Numbered from the stretch's first letter, positions 22,160 to 35,242 are shown. The stretch: 64,000 nucleotides of DNA from Pohlia nutans (GCA_022496805.1 CM040099.1:17014531-17078530), one strand, 5' to 3'. The notes: generated by a model from the letters alone, not told the origin. A program made the numbers and translations.

Positions 22160-25100
22160 CTGGTAAAGGTTTTATTTCAAAATTATTAGTGAATGGGATG
22201 CTACCAACATAGTCCTTGTAAACGAACTCCTGAGCCTGTCTAACTGCTTCAAGATGCTTAGCGCTGCGAGAGGGTGGTTGGTAATTCCTTTGCTGGAACA
22301 TGTGTTCCCTTACCTGATCTCTGATACTAACACTATGGCAGGAAGTTTTTGTTCCCGCTACAGTGCCTTTTCCCTTAACCTTCCTCTCAGTGCCCTCCTT
22401 CACTCTCGTTCCGGTGCTAGGCCCTTCCTTACCCTTGCTTCGTGTGATCGGGGGGCCCGATGCAGTTCCCAAGGGAAGGGCCGGCTCAAGGGACCGTTGC
22501 AACTGCTTCAACCCCTTTTGCAACACTAGCTTCTCTACATCCCGGCGGTGACCAGATTTCAAGTCCTCCACGACTGGATCAAGCTCAGTGGATACCTCCG
22601 TCATTGCCTTGTCCGGGAGCCCTTCATATATATCAATGTCCGGGTCCTCTTCTTCCGGGTCACAGTCCGCTGTCTTCTTCTCCGGGCTGAACGCATCCAA
22701 ATCCTGCAAAGTGTCGTCAACAACTTCTTCGTTCATGCCGGGTACCTTCATAAGCGACTGACGGGTCTCTTCGGGAAATATACTCTGAGGCGGGGGGCTG
22801 GATGGGATCACAATAGGAAGGATCGGAAAAATGTCAGTAGCGCCCTTGTCAGTGACGAGGGGATCCAGTGGATCAGCTGGATTGGCTTCTAACATCGGGA
22901 TATCTCCCGATGATGAAATGCTCCGTGCTTGCTGAGGATCACCTACTCCTTTCTCAGTCTCACCCTCTTCAAGACGAGGAAACCCATCCGGGTTCGCAGC
23001 ATCCCGCTTCGGCCCCTCCGCATCTCCGTCCGCTTCCGCAGGAACTCGTGCTTGTTCCGCAACATCCTTTTGTGGAACCGTCGAATGCAGTTCGACATTC
23101 ATGGGATATTTGTGCAGCTCCTCAGCATCCTGTCCCCTTTGTCCCGCGCCACCTTCAGGATCCTGAGCCTCTGGCTGATGAGATGGCGTTGCGTCCTCCA
23201 TCAGGGGATCCCCCGATGATATTTTCATGTCCACCAAGGACCAGGCTAGGTCCTTGGTGTTGCCTGACATGGCGGCCTGATCGCTTCGTGGCGTGGAGGA
23301 GTCCCCAACGTGAGATTGGTCAATCGTGGGATCCCCCGACATAGTACCACCATAGACGTCTAGGGGGTGTAGCAGTCCCTGCAATATGAGGGCAGTACAT
23401 TATTATCGGTATGAAAAGCTGCAGCCCAGGAGAATATGGATTGGAGTAAAATGGTACAAGAATATTACAATGTGTTGGAAATTAACCCAATGAGCAGTGC
23501 TAAAGCTCTACCGAGGTTCTAGGTCCTAGCTAGTCTTTGGAACCTACCGAAGCGGTATCCTCAACAACCTCCATTTGTTTCTCCCTCTCAAGAGCCTCCG
23601 AATCTTGCCCTGCTGGAGATGTATCGTTGATAGAGTCTACTGGCACAGACGGCGGATCCGGCGTCTCCTCAGAGTCGGACTCAGCATCCAGAGAGCGTTC
23701 CAGGCCTTGTTCTGTGCCATCCTGACCACCTTCCTCACCATCCTCTTCGTGGGTGCCCTCACTATGTCTGTCAGTACCATCCTCCCCACCTTCGAGTAGC
23801 AAGACGTCTGGGGGAACTGAATCCTTGTACAGTATGTCCCAGATCTGCTTCGACGTTCTCTGAGCCAGATCCTTCTCATCTTCAGAGAAGACAAGTTCGA
23901 GGACCATGGTCTGGTTTTCCTGTAGACATGCAGACGGTAAGTCGAAAGTGATGTAATGCGAACAGCACACTCTAATTAATTGGAAAGTTCAATATCATGG
24001 CGAATGCTTCAGAAGTGTAAGAGAGCCTGGTGTAAACTGCCAGGTCCATCGGGAGATCCCTCGATGATTTGAAACCGCCTTACCATCATTCTAAACAAGA
24101 CCGGTCCATCGAGGGATTCCACGATGGCCTCTTATTCTTACAGAGTCCAAGGGGTGCAGACAGCAAACTTACAAGTCCAAGGTGGGTGAAGTGAGCCCCG
24201 CCGTTGACATTTACAAGTACCATATTCTCTTTGAGGTGCGGCTCGAAGAGAGTACAAAGCGCGGCCAGCTTTATCGTTGGTCGACCACTTCGTTTCCATT
24301 GCTGGATATTTTCCGTAATGTCCTTGGCCAAGCACACTGCGTCCATGGCAGTCTTCCCACTAAAATAATCCCGGAAGTTGAGCTGCGTCGACTGCGTCGC
24401 CACATATCTGAAGCAGAAAATTATGTACACGACGTAGGAAGTACCAACAACGGGGTCGGGAAATCCGTCCTCGCGGGAGGGAACGTAGTGGACCACATGC
24501 CAGTTCCACACCTTCTGCTTTGATGTCCGCAGGCGGGATTCCATGTGTGATACTATAGCATGGAATCCCGCCGCGTCTGTGAAGAGCACTGCCCCTGAGC
24601 GAGCAAAGAGTGACCCGTTTCGTTCACTGCCCTCCAGAGGTTCAAATATACGATTCATCTTGCTCTCGTCCAGCACCTCTGCTTTCACTGGCATTTCGTC
24701 CTTTGCATCAAACAGGAAGTAGAAGAACAGGTGTGTTTTCCCCCCTCCTCTCCATTGAAACACATCTTCACTTCCTATCAGGCCAGCAATGTCGGGCCTA
24801 AGCCTGTCCAATACTACGCACTTGTACTTCCTCGCAAACTTGCTCTGAATGTCCGATGCAACCTCTGCTTGCTTCGTTGCGTATATGTGTGCGTCCCACA
24901 TCACCTTGACCATGTCAGGTAAGTCCTTCGGATCAGACGTCTTGTTCAGGTTCCTGTTCCGGTCGTCCAACCACTTCTTTCCCACAGTCGATGCATACGC
25001 CTTATCCAGCCAGCTCTCCAGCTCCGCACGAGTGATGGACTTCTCCTTGGCAAAGTCCTCCCAGTCCTTTGCAGAATACATAACGTATGTGCTCTTACGG

Positions 25101-28044
25101 CTTGGAAGCTCCCACTTCAGAAAGTGGTTCATCAACTCGTTCTTCATCAGCCTGACCAGTCGCTCCCTGGTTCCTGCTGCATGAAGAGACGGTAATCTTG
25201 CCACTTTATCACCTTTGGTGGCCTTGGAGCCCTTCACAGAGATTTCTTTTCTCTCCACAAGGTCAGCAAGGTAGTTGATATCCTCTGAGCGCAAGCCGTA
25301 TAGCGCTTTCAAGTCATGCTGGAGAAATGGCTTGCGCTTCAGGTCATAGTTCTTCTGCACATTCCCTTGCGCATCTGGCAGCTTCCCCTTAATGTACTCC
25401 TTTTCAATCTCCACCCATCGGTCGACTGCGCTGTCTTCCTCAGTAAAGAGAAGGGGAATCTTGCAGTCCTTTAGCTCTGAGTCCTTCACGTTCGTGAAGA
25501 TCGATGCGAGAGCAGGAACAAAGTCCTGCATACGAGACACAGAAAAGGTGTTAGTAGCGCTCCCAAGTGAGCTTGTTGTCATCGGGAGATCTCCCGATGA
25601 TAGTAAATTTATGGGAAGTTCTCAGAGGCCAGAGCGAAGTCCATGGGGAGGGAATGCAGTCTTACCAGGAATTCCTGAGGGTGCTGGCGTCTTTGTGCAG
25701 ATGGCTTGGGACAATTCATCTCCTTCCACTTGATTCGGGCATTCAGCACCTGCATCATGAAGGTGTGCTCCTTTTGCGGGCCAGCCATATCCTGGTTTAG
25801 TACGCGCGAGAGAAGCAGAAGCTTGATGTGGTCAGTCTTGGGCGCCCACACTGGAATGATGGAGAACGCGAACGCCTTGGCTTTGTCAGCTTCATCAATT
25901 TCGCCACTCTCGACGAGATTTCTGTAGCACTGAACCGTATGCTGACCCCCAATAATGTAGAAGTTTGTAGAGCTTTTAATTTGATGCCTCTCAGGAGGAC
26001 TTGTGAAGAACTCTACAGTTTTTTTATCTCCATACGGGCCCTTCTTCAATGGGAGTACAGTAATTTCTCTATCTGTTCCACTGTACCGCGGAGCAATGCG
26101 CGCCTGGTTCGTCAAGGCTTTTAACCTGTCCTCAATAAGTCCGCGGTAGACGCAGGTACCTGGAGGAGCCCTGTGCAGCTTTGAGTAGTGCACAGTGATT
26201 TCTTTATCCTTGTCATCTTTCAGCTTCTGGTGGCCCCACTTGTACAGGGGTTCGAATGCCTTGCTATACAAGTTTTTCATCTCAGTCTGCTTGGACTTGT
26301 CGAGCTTCTCAATATCAGACGCTGACATTGTCACACACTGCTGAAGGGTAAGTTTCTCATCAGCCTTGCCTTTTTTGGGCTTTCCCGCGACAGGCACACC
26401 AATTTCCCCGTTAGTGTCCAAGGCGGATTTTCGTTTTGTGCCTCTCTTCTTGGGAGGAGCGGGGTCAGTCGGAGCCTGCGCTGGACCTGGAGCAGCAGGT
26501 GCAGAATCAGCGCGCGCCTCCTCGATTTGGTCCCACTGCGACTGAAGATGTTGAGGAGTCCAGAGCGTCCTGTCCTCCGGGAAGAACATGTATCCTCTCG
26601 CAGTGAGGGATTCACACTGTTCCAGGCTAAGCTTGCACAGGTCCAGGATCAGTCCATACGTCATAATTCGCTCGGACTTTGGGAGCCTCTCCTCCACCAC
26701 CATAATAGCTGTCTCGTTGTCGAAGCCTTGAAGTTCGACGACACTTAGGCCAATCGGCGAGTGGATCCGCTTGTCCTTAGAGAGGTGGGGGACAATGACG
26801 GCCGTGCTTCCTGCCATATCCTTCCATGACATGGCCCATGTGGTTACCTTCTGGTCGCAGCGGAAAATTGCGCTCGGCTTCGATTCACCACGGAAAATGA
26901 AACCATGGATCCAACTATCAATAAATGGATACAACTTCACGGGTCGGTGGTCACTTGGTGGTTCCTCAATTTGCTCATTTCTGCAGAACGACCAGAAACC
27001 AATGTTGGTCAAATTCTTCCTCCAAAGCCATAAACAATATAACAACGGGGATCATCGGGAGATCTCCCAATGACTTTGATACAGTCGATCGCACGAGGGG
27101 CTGTGCATAGAGCGTACTCTACAACAACTATCTACAAGGACCACAAAATTTGCAGAGGGAGGGAAGGGGCTATGAAATCATCGAGAGATCCCCCGATGGA
27201 CCTGGCACTTTCTACAGGAAGGGAAGGGGGTACCAACACATCGAGGGATCCCCCGACGGACCCGCAAAGTTTCAGAGGGAGGGTAGGGGCTCTGAAGTCA
27301 TCGAGAGATCCCCCGATGGACCTGGCACTTCAGACAAGATAGGAAGGAGGTACCAAAGCATCGAGAGATCTCTCGATGGTCCTAGAAACCTTCAGAGGGA
27401 GGGAAGGGTCTGAGTCCGTCATCGAGAGATCTCTCGATGAGACTGGCACTTTCCACAGGAAGGGAAGGGGTTACTGACGCATCGAGGGTCCCCCGATGGA
27501 CCCGGAAATGTGCACAGGAATGGAAGGGGCTTCGAAGTCATCGAGAGATCCCCCGATGGACTAGGCACTTTCGACAGGAAGGGATGGGGGTACCAACGCA
27601 TCGAGGGATCCCCCGATGCAATTAGCACTGTCCGTACGGTTCAAGATGCACGGGTTTAGGGTTTAAGTTTTACGCTTTATGATCTACGGTTTGGGGTGTA
27701 GGGTTTACGGTCTAGGGTTTAGGTTTCACGGTTTATAGTTTACGGTTTATGTTTCAAGTTTCAAGATTAGGGTTTAGGGTTTATATTTATGGTTTACGGT
27801 TTAGGTTTTCCGTTATCCTAAATGTGGATACCCTTCATTTGTTACACTGTAACGTCCTTAATCTGAGCACTCAAACTTCCTCACCTTTCACTACGACAGG
27901 GATTATATGCATTCCACAAAACTACTGCAATTCCAAATCATTGCATGAAATATTTCAATAGGTATAGAATTCCTGGGTAAGTGAGACTTACGGGTCTTCC
28001 CAGATTCTTGCGGTCGTGGGCGCTCTCGATGAAATGGCTGCCAT
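22146..28044 (-). CDS. Large transposon-borne protein with GGQH motif (1,441 aa, five exons)
   Basis: Predicted exons are 28,044-27,992, 26,980-25,666, 25,525-24,173, 23,919-23,548 and 23,378-22,146. All four introns are GT-AG and the phases agree (2, 0, 0, 0), giving 1,441 codons plus a stop. The start MAAISSRAPTTARIWED follows a CAG acceptor, so a leader intron is likely. Residues about 194-203 (PPKKRGTKRK) look like a nuclear localisation signal. Residues 360-368 read IIGGQHTVQ, followed by CYRNLVE. This resembles the GGQH/DGQHR turn of ParB-like and DndB-like folds, but the resemblance is a short motif only. The last two exons are acidic and low-complexity, with a basic stretch (TRSKGKEGPSTGTRVKEG). 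I do not recognise the family. Intron 1 is 1 kb and holds a palindrome-bearing minisatellite; introns 2 and 3 also carry the palindrome. Confidence 0.65.
22893..23341. repeat. Three palindrome copies inside coding exon 5
   Basis: Copies lie at 22,893-22,912, 23,199-23,218 and 23,322-23,341. Read in the gene's frame they encode SSGDIPM, SGDPLM and SGDPTI. Either the palindromes were absorbed into coding sequence or part of this exon is really intronic. Confidence 0.75.
25580..25599. promoter_or_regulatory. Perfect copy of the 20-bp palindrome (intron 2)
   Basis: CATCGGGAGATCTCCCGATG is a perfect 20-bp palindrome in the 140-bp intron between the second and third exons of the large gene. It defines the consensus. 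Other intronic copies are at 20,853, 20,903, 21,896, 24,047, 24,107, 27,053 and 38,154. Function is unknown. Confidence 0.85.
27137..27640. repeat. Eight-unit 60-bp minisatellite carrying the palindrome
   Basis: Palindrome variants start at 27,179, 27,239, 27,299, 27,359, 27,420, 27,480, 27,539 and 27,599. They are spaced 59-61 bp and separated by GGAAGGGR-rich linkers (for example CAGAGGGAGGGAAGGGG). Some keep full symmetry (CATCGAGAGATCTCTCGATG at 27,420). The array lies in intron 1 of the large gene. Confidence 0.95.
27645..27830 (+). repeat. Degenerate TTTAGGG-type telomere-like repeats
   Basis: There are many variants of GGTTTAGGGTTTA and ACGGTTTA. Plant telomeres are TTTAGGG. This interstitial block is diverged, directly follows the minisatellite and lies within intron 1 of the large gene. 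Confidence 0.8.
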
Positions 28045-29216
28045 TGCTGTCAAGAACTCTGCACAGCGTCCGAAAACTGCAGAGGAAATTGAAAACATTG
28101 AGGCGGAGGGAAGTGTACAGAAGGAACTGAAACAGACTCCAACAATGCACTAACTTATCACAGGACATACAAACAGGGTAATCTAACAATGCGATTGCGC
28201 GCATTAGACTTACTAACTGCATCACGCATTAGACTTACAAAGCAAGAATATTGCAACAAAGCAGGGTAATACAAACAAGTACGTGTAGACAAGCTTGTTG
28301 TGCAAGAAGCAATTTGATTATGCGCACAGACAGCGCAGAAGGAGTTCAAGCATAATGCAACAAAGCTAGAAACGAAACAAAACTGCAACCCTAAACCGCA
28401 AGAATTTAGGGTTCAATGCAAGAATTGTTCATCGCTCGTGAAGGCAAAATACAACTGCATTGGACTTACAAGAGAATGGAAGAGTCTGGGCCGCCGTACA
28501 GCACCTCCCGCACCTCCCGAAACTGAAACAACTCCGCGTCAGTACTTCCCACCAATTGCGCACACTTTTGAAACGCAGACAATTACAAAAACGCGCAGGA
28601 CATCGAGGGCAAGAAAACGACAAAATCGGGGCGCATGCAGGATGGAAGATGAGGGAGAAAAGTTATGCACAAGTGGACTGACGGGTAGAGACTGCGGGAG
28701 ACTGGGGAGATTCGCAAAAGGACGTTGGAAAAAACAGGGTGGTGAAAAGTAATTCAGGAAAACAAGCACGGTAATGATGAGCCGAATTTCAGATGATCCG
28801 GTACTCCTAGTACCATTATAAAAAAATATGAGTATTAGCACGTACTTCATGGAGTCACCTTGAAGTGCACCACAATGCATGAGTGCATGCAGTCATGCAC
28901 TAACCCCTAAAGGACGGACCTATTACCATGGAATTTCCATGGAATTAGAATAGCATGGGTGTAACTAATTATGAAGATCACCCCGGTAGAATTGTTTTTA
29001 CCATGACCGTAAAAGTAGCAAAAATAACCATCCCATGGTAATGGATATTCAACTTGCGACCATCATAAAATAATATAAATCTTAGATTTTTCCAAGACTC
29101 AAAATGTAGTAGAAATGAGATCTTGTGAAATTTATATTGCTAGCTATGCTCAAATTCATAACACATCATTTTAATGGTTGAAATTGAGTTTTGGTAGAAA
29201 GATACTCAACATTTAA
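28045..29216. other. Presumed leader and promoter region of the large minus-strand gene
   Basis: No protein is convincing here. A CAG acceptor (about 28,077 on the minus strand) suggests that an untranslated leader exon lies further up, between 28,080 and 28,900. Transcription start and TATA box were not identified. From about 28,900 the sequence turns AT-rich and repeat-like. Confidence 0.35.
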
Positions 29217-30019
29217 CCCTTTAGTGCCTAGGGTACTGTAGCAGACAACTCTGGATTTCAGTGGGTTTTTCCACTGTGGTTGAGAATACCAAAAATAGAA
29301 TGGGTTAAATTAGAAAGTAACCGTACAATTCTATTCTCAACTCGAGAGCACACATTTTATTAAAATTTGAGAATCATCCGATGGTGGGATCGGAAGATTA
29401 TAGTATGTATTTGAACTATATAATGCACGCTCAAAAACGAGATTTTGGGGGGTGTGTGACTTCAAAGTTAAATAGAATTTGAGGTAAATTTTCAAAAATA
29501 AAAGCAAAGACGTTCAGCTATGCCCTATGTCAACACCTCTCCGTTGCAATCTTTCATATCAAAAATAGACTCACACATAATTATTGTGAGATTTATAAGT
29601 GAAAGTGACTTGTCCATGTACGGTTTAGGACAAAATTTTATACGTTAAAAATAGACAGGAGTGGGTACATTAGTCAAGATCGGATTACACACACTAATGG
29701 AAGATGAAGAAAAGAACACAATCCAAAAAAATAAAACAAGATAACAAACTTCCAAACACAAGAAATACTACACAATACATATGTTGTATTTGTAAGTATT
29801 TACTGTATTTTCAAGTATTTGCAGTATTTTTGCGTTCTGTTGATAGGTATTTTGATAGTTGTACAATTCCAAATTGAAAATTTCTTTTTCTGGAAGGTGC
29901 GTAATGTATGTGCACAAATCTGAACTTCAGAACTGAAGTTCCAATTCTTCACGGATTCTCTGTTATTTTCATTTCCGACGTTGCAGTGACCATAATCTGG
30001 CTTGCTAGGCACTAAAGGG
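29217..30019. mobile_element. piggyBac-like non-autonomous element
   Basis: The left end TTAA-CCCTTTAGTGCCTAG (from 29,213) is matched in reverse by CTAGGCACTAAAGGG ending 30,019. The right flank is TTAT, one base off TTAA. The CCC...GGG ends resemble the 6,036-6,268 MITE, so they may share a mobilising source. There is no coding capacity over its 803 bp. Confidence 0.6.
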
Positions 30020-30100
30020 TTATAACACACTACATCACGGTGCATTCTTACTATTCAATTGCCAATTGAGATCCAATATTGAGACCTTGTACATGCAAAA

Positions 30101-33060
30101 AACACTGAATTAGGAATTTTTGCACTTGGCCAAGTGCATTGTCCGATGGCCACAATGGTGCAAAATTTGCACTATTTTGAAATTTTGCTCCCCTAAAATT
30201 ATATATATTTTCATTTTCAAAAGAGCAACAAGACATTCACTCATATCAAATTTGCCATGTATTAAAAGAAAATCAAACATAATGTGCAATATTTTTTATT
30301 ACTATCCAATAGAAAATCAAAACAAAACACTTCATTTCATATATAAATGAAGGCACGCACTACAAAGTAAAAAAATATTGCACTATCATACTATACCAAA
30401 GGGTTCCGCCTAGCATAATTTCCCAATCTGTACTACCGCTCCATTTTCGGCCTCAATCCACCATTCGTGTTCTTTCCATTGGTTGAGAGTCTTAAGTGCT
30501 ATAACTGTATAAAGAAAACAAATCAGCACACAATTAATACATGAACTCCTTCAATTATATTGAAAATTGACATTCATTCAAGATTAATAGAATAAATGGG
30601 AAAAACATAAACAGAACAAATTATCACATTCTGTATCACAGTTATCACACTCTATAATTTTCAATGGGGTTTATGATCAATTGGCCCATAATGTATGTTC
30701 AATAGGCAAAATCTGCTAAATTTAACAATTTATGACTCTAAATCTCTGAACTCAACATGAAGGCCTTAAACCTCTAAAGGCCCTAATGAGGATTTTGTCT
30801 TTGCAATTACGGAAATCTACAACAAATAGGAGCATTTATGGCAAAATATACTAAATTAAGCATCTTATGACTATAAATTTGGAAAATCAATAAGAAACCT
30901 GGGTGCCCATGACCTCTAGAGACCCTAACAAATTATTTTTCTTTTAAATTGCGAAAATCTAGAAATCAAATTTGAACAATTTTGGCAAAATTTTCTAAAT
31001 TTAGAAACTTGAGACTTTAACATTTGGAACCCATCATGAAATTTGGCTGCATTTAACCGCAAGGGACCCTAACGAGTTTTTTGTCTTTTGAATTGCGGAA
31101 AATTACATCAAATTTGACCATTTATAACACAATTTTCTAAATTTAGAAAAATGTGACTTTAAATTTGGGAACCCAACATGAAATTAAGGTGCCCCTAACC
31201 TCAAAGAGTCCTATCAATTTTTTTCTTTTGAGTTGGGCAAATCTTCATCAAATTTGAGAAGTTATAACAAAATTTTCTAAATTTAGCAGTTTTTCATTAC
31301 AAATCTTAAAACCCAACATGAAATTTGGATTCCCCTAATCTTTACGAGTCCTAACAAATTTTTTGTCTATCAAATTTTACAAATTTACATCAAATTTGAT
31401 AAGTTGTGGCAAAATTTGCTAAATTTAGCAATTTACTGCTATAAATTTCGGAACCCACCATGAAATTTGGATTCCTTTAACCTCTACGAGTTCTAGCAAA
31501 TTTTTTGTCTTTTTAATTTTGCAAATTTACATTAGATTTGAGAAATTATGAAAAAAATTGCTAAATTTAACAACTTTTATTTATAAATCTTAGAACCCAA
31601 CATGAAATTTGGGCGCTCCTAACCTTTAGGGGCCCTAACAAATCTTTTGATTAAAATTTAAGCAATTCATGAGAAAATTGAACTAAATATGCTAAATTTA
31701 GCAGATGATGCCTAATTGTGGGATCCAAATGTGATGTTCAAAATGCAATTGTACATAACTACGTGCATTTAAAAATAAAATAAAATGATTCGAGGTGAAA
31801 ACAATACGAAATTCTAAAATTAATGCCTACCTTTAATATTTGTTATTCGTAATGATGTTATGCGTAATGATGTTCGCTCTAACCTCGTTGGGTTTAAATT
31901 TTTCCTTCTAGTTGAATTAATCGTTCTTCAAAATTGATAAAATGTGTCTTTTACAACGCTTTAGAGCTGAAACCCCTAAAATTCCAATATACTTTGAAGA
32001 AAAGATTTTTCTATCAAAATTCTTTTTATGTAAGTTCAAGAAGCATGCCATCATTACTTTGTTGTTCATCACTATTATTTACATTTTTTACTAAACAATT
32101 CATACTATTCTAAGATGTTTTGTAATTACTAAGATTTTCTTTTTTAAATACTTTGGAAAACCAAATAAAATTTGTCTTTATATGACTATTTATGTGAAAT
32201 TCAAGGTAAATTGGTTAAACAATGCCTTATATGAGAAAAATACTAGAAAACTATAATATGAAGAATTGATAAGGTTTGACCACGTAATCATAGTGAAGAC
32301 ACTTAATCCCCAAATGCATGAGGGATATTACCAAAACATAGATGTGTTATAATATATACCTTCCATATGTTTGATGAAGTTTGGTACAATAGATAAAACA
32401 TAGGGCATCATCTCTACAAAGTACCTATACGGTCAAACCTCCAAAAATAAATTTTAATATTTTTTTTAAAGAATTTTAATGCATTAACCTTTGAAAATTT
32501 GTATAAACTGTAATTTTGATTTTTAGAGTTTAAAATTTAGCCTAATTGGTTAAAATTGGTTTATCTATTGTATATTGCACTTCAATTGGAAGAGATTGAC
32601 AACAAACGTTTGCAGAATGACCTTGATGCATATTAATAGGTTTAGTACGGTGTATGAGATGCATGGTATAATGAGCTGCATTAGGTAGCAGCAATAGCCG
32701 TATAGTATAGCGCAACGTGTATTATTTGGTTCATTGTGTATGGGTGATTTGAATGACTTGATATTTAGGTAGAAAATGTTCATAACTTTGTATTCATTTT
32801 GACTACCCCCCTTAATACATTGTTTTGGAATAAATGAAGTACCACTACAACATTTTAAAATGCATGTGTGACCAAATTTGCATGATTGGAGTAAGTTGAA
32901 ATCTCCAAATTCCTACTTCAACACTTCTAAATTCCCGGCCCGTAAAACCTACGAGTACCAAAATTTTACCCTCCTACAATTTCAAACAGGTCGATTTCTG
33001 TTCGGCGGGCAAGAAGTGCATTGTCACATGGCCAAGTGCAAAAATTCCTAATTCAGTGTT
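30101..33060. mobile_element. 2.96-kb non-autonomous element with 32-bp perfect inverted ends
   Basis: The ends start AACACTGAATTAGGAATTTT and continue to TTGGCCA, identical for 32 bp in reverse orientation. The flank is AAAA on both sides (30,097-30,100 and 33,061-33,064). The subterminal palindrome TGCACTTGGCCAAGTGCA is whole at the left end. The interior is AT-rich, includes 141-bp tandem repeats, and has no credible gene. Confidence 0.8.
30700..31725 (+). repeat. ~141-bp degenerate tandem repeat
   Basis: About seven units share AACCCAACATGAAATTTGG, then CCTAACCTYTA, CCCTAACAAATTTTTTGTC and TTCTAAATTTAG. Clear unit starts are near 31,031, 31,171, 31,311, 31,453 and 31,594. The array lies inside the 30,101-33,060 element. 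Confidence 0.85.
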
Positions 33061-33559
33061 AAAAGCTATCAACGTAGATAGCAACTACAAATTTCATCTA
33101 CAAAATGGATGAAAAACGGTTCCCAAAGCACATTCTGCCGTGTCTTCTTCGTTGAGTCCTTGCCAGCGTTCCAGGGCTAAAGGGTCATGGTGACAGTTAA
33201 TATTTTAACACTTTATATATAGAAAGAATTTGATTAAAATTAGTTATGAAGTACTCTTGAATTACATATAAACACCAAACATATATATTACTATAAAATC
33301 TTATGATGAATATTACTATAAGATCCTATGATGAATAAAACTAAAAACTCTTATGATGAATATTACTTCTGATAAATGATTAATGAAAGAATCTGAATCA
33401 TTTGGTTCATTTGTGAGCTCAAGTCATTGCAATCAAATTATTTTAGAATTTATGAAAATAAAAAAACTAAAGTCGGTGTTAATCGAATGTGTTAGAAAAA
33501 TAATAAGTCAAACTCTACAATGGAATAACTTCACATTTTCACACGAGTTTCTATACCAA
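33061..33559. other. AT-rich stretch before the satellite, nothing recognised
   Basis: It contains short repeats of TATTACTATAARATC and CTTATGATGAAT, and no coding sequence I can support. Confidence 0.4.
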
Positions 33560-35241
33560 ATGAATGTAAATATATCTCTAGCTGAAACAACTATAGAATA
33601 TGCCTTTCATGATGTACTACTATCATCCAAATGATATTACGCTTGTGATTTATATTAGATACTACGATAAAAATATAGCTCTATCTAAAACAACTTTGGA
33701 ATATGATTTTTACGATGTACTACCATCATCCAAATGATATAACGCATGTGTTTTATATTAGATACTGCCATATAAATATATCTCTAGCTGAAACAACTAT
33801 AGAATATGCCTTTCACGATGTACTACCATCATCCAAATGATATTACGCATGTGAATTATATTATAAACTGCCATATAAATATATCTCCAGCTGAAACAAC
33901 TATAGAATATGCCTTTCATGATGTACTACTATCTTCCAAATGATATTACGCTTGTGATTTATATTAGATACTACGATAAAAATATAGCTCTATCTAAAAC
34001 AACTTTGGAATATGCCTTTCAAGATGTACTACCATCATCCAAATGATATAACGCATGTGTTTTATATTAGATACTGCCATATAAATATATCTCTAGCTGA
34101 AACAACTATAAAATATGCATTTCATGATGTACTACCATCATCCAAATGATATTACGCATGTGAATTATATTATAAACTGCCATATAAATATATCTCGAGG
34201 TGAAACAACTATAGAATATGCCTTTCACGATGTACTACCATCATCCAAATGATATAACGCATGTGAATTATATTATAAACTGCCATATAAATATATCTCT
34301 AGCTGAAACAACTATAGAATATGCATTTTATGATGTACTACCATCATCCAAATGATATTACGCATGTCAATTATATTATAAACTGCCATATAAATATATC
34401 ATTATCTAGCTGAAACAACTATAGAATATGCATTTCATGATGTACTACCATCATCCAAATGATATTACGCATGTGAATTATATTATAAACTGCCATATAA
34501 ATATATCTCGAGGTGAAACAACTATAGAATATGCCTTTCACGATGTACTACCATCATCCAAATGATATTACGCATGTGAATTATATTATAAACTGCCATA
34601 TAAATATATCTCGAGGTGAAACAACTATAGAATATGCATTTCATGATGTACTACCATCATCCAAATGATATTACGCATGTGAATTATATTAGATACTGCC
34701 ATATAAATATATCTCTAGTTGAAACAACTATACAATATGCATTTCATGATGTACTACCATCATCCAAATGATATTCCGCATGTGAATTATATTATAAACT
34801 GCCATATAAATATATCTCCAGCTGAAACAACTATAGAATATGCCTTTCATGATGTACTACTATCTTCCAAATGATATTACGCTTGTGATTTATATTAGAT
34901 ACTACGATATAAATATAGCTCTATCTAAAACAACTTTGGAATATGCCTTTCATGATGTACTACCATCATCCAAATGATATAACGCATGTGTTTTATATTA
35001 GATACTGCCATATAAATATATCTCTAGCTGAAACAACTATAGAATATGCATTTCATGATGAACCACCATCATCCAAATGATATTACGCATGTGTTTTATA
35101 TTAGATACTGCCATATGAATATATCGCTAGCTCAAACAACTATAGAATATGCCTTTCAGGATGTACTACCATCATCCAAATGATATTACGCATGTGTTTT
35201 ATATTAGATACTGCCATATAAATATATCCGTAGCTCAAATA
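33560..35241 (+). repeat. ~103-bp satellite array, about 16 units
   Basis: Units contain GAAACAACTATAGAATATGC, then GATGTACTACCATCATCCAA, ATGATATTACGCATGTG and CTGCCATATAAATATATC. Unit starts fall about every 103 bp (33,581, 33,684, 33,787, 33,890 and so on). One unit near 34,400 has a small insertion. Two sub-types alternate in part (TTTATATTAGATACT versus AATTATATTATAAACT). Confidence 0.95.
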
Positions 35242-35242
35242 A

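Noticed and set aside
27137..27640. CRISPR-like array of palindromic repeats with ~40-bp spacers
   Set aside because: The spacers are themselves repeats of one another, the host is eukaryotic and no cas genes are present; this is a minisatellite.
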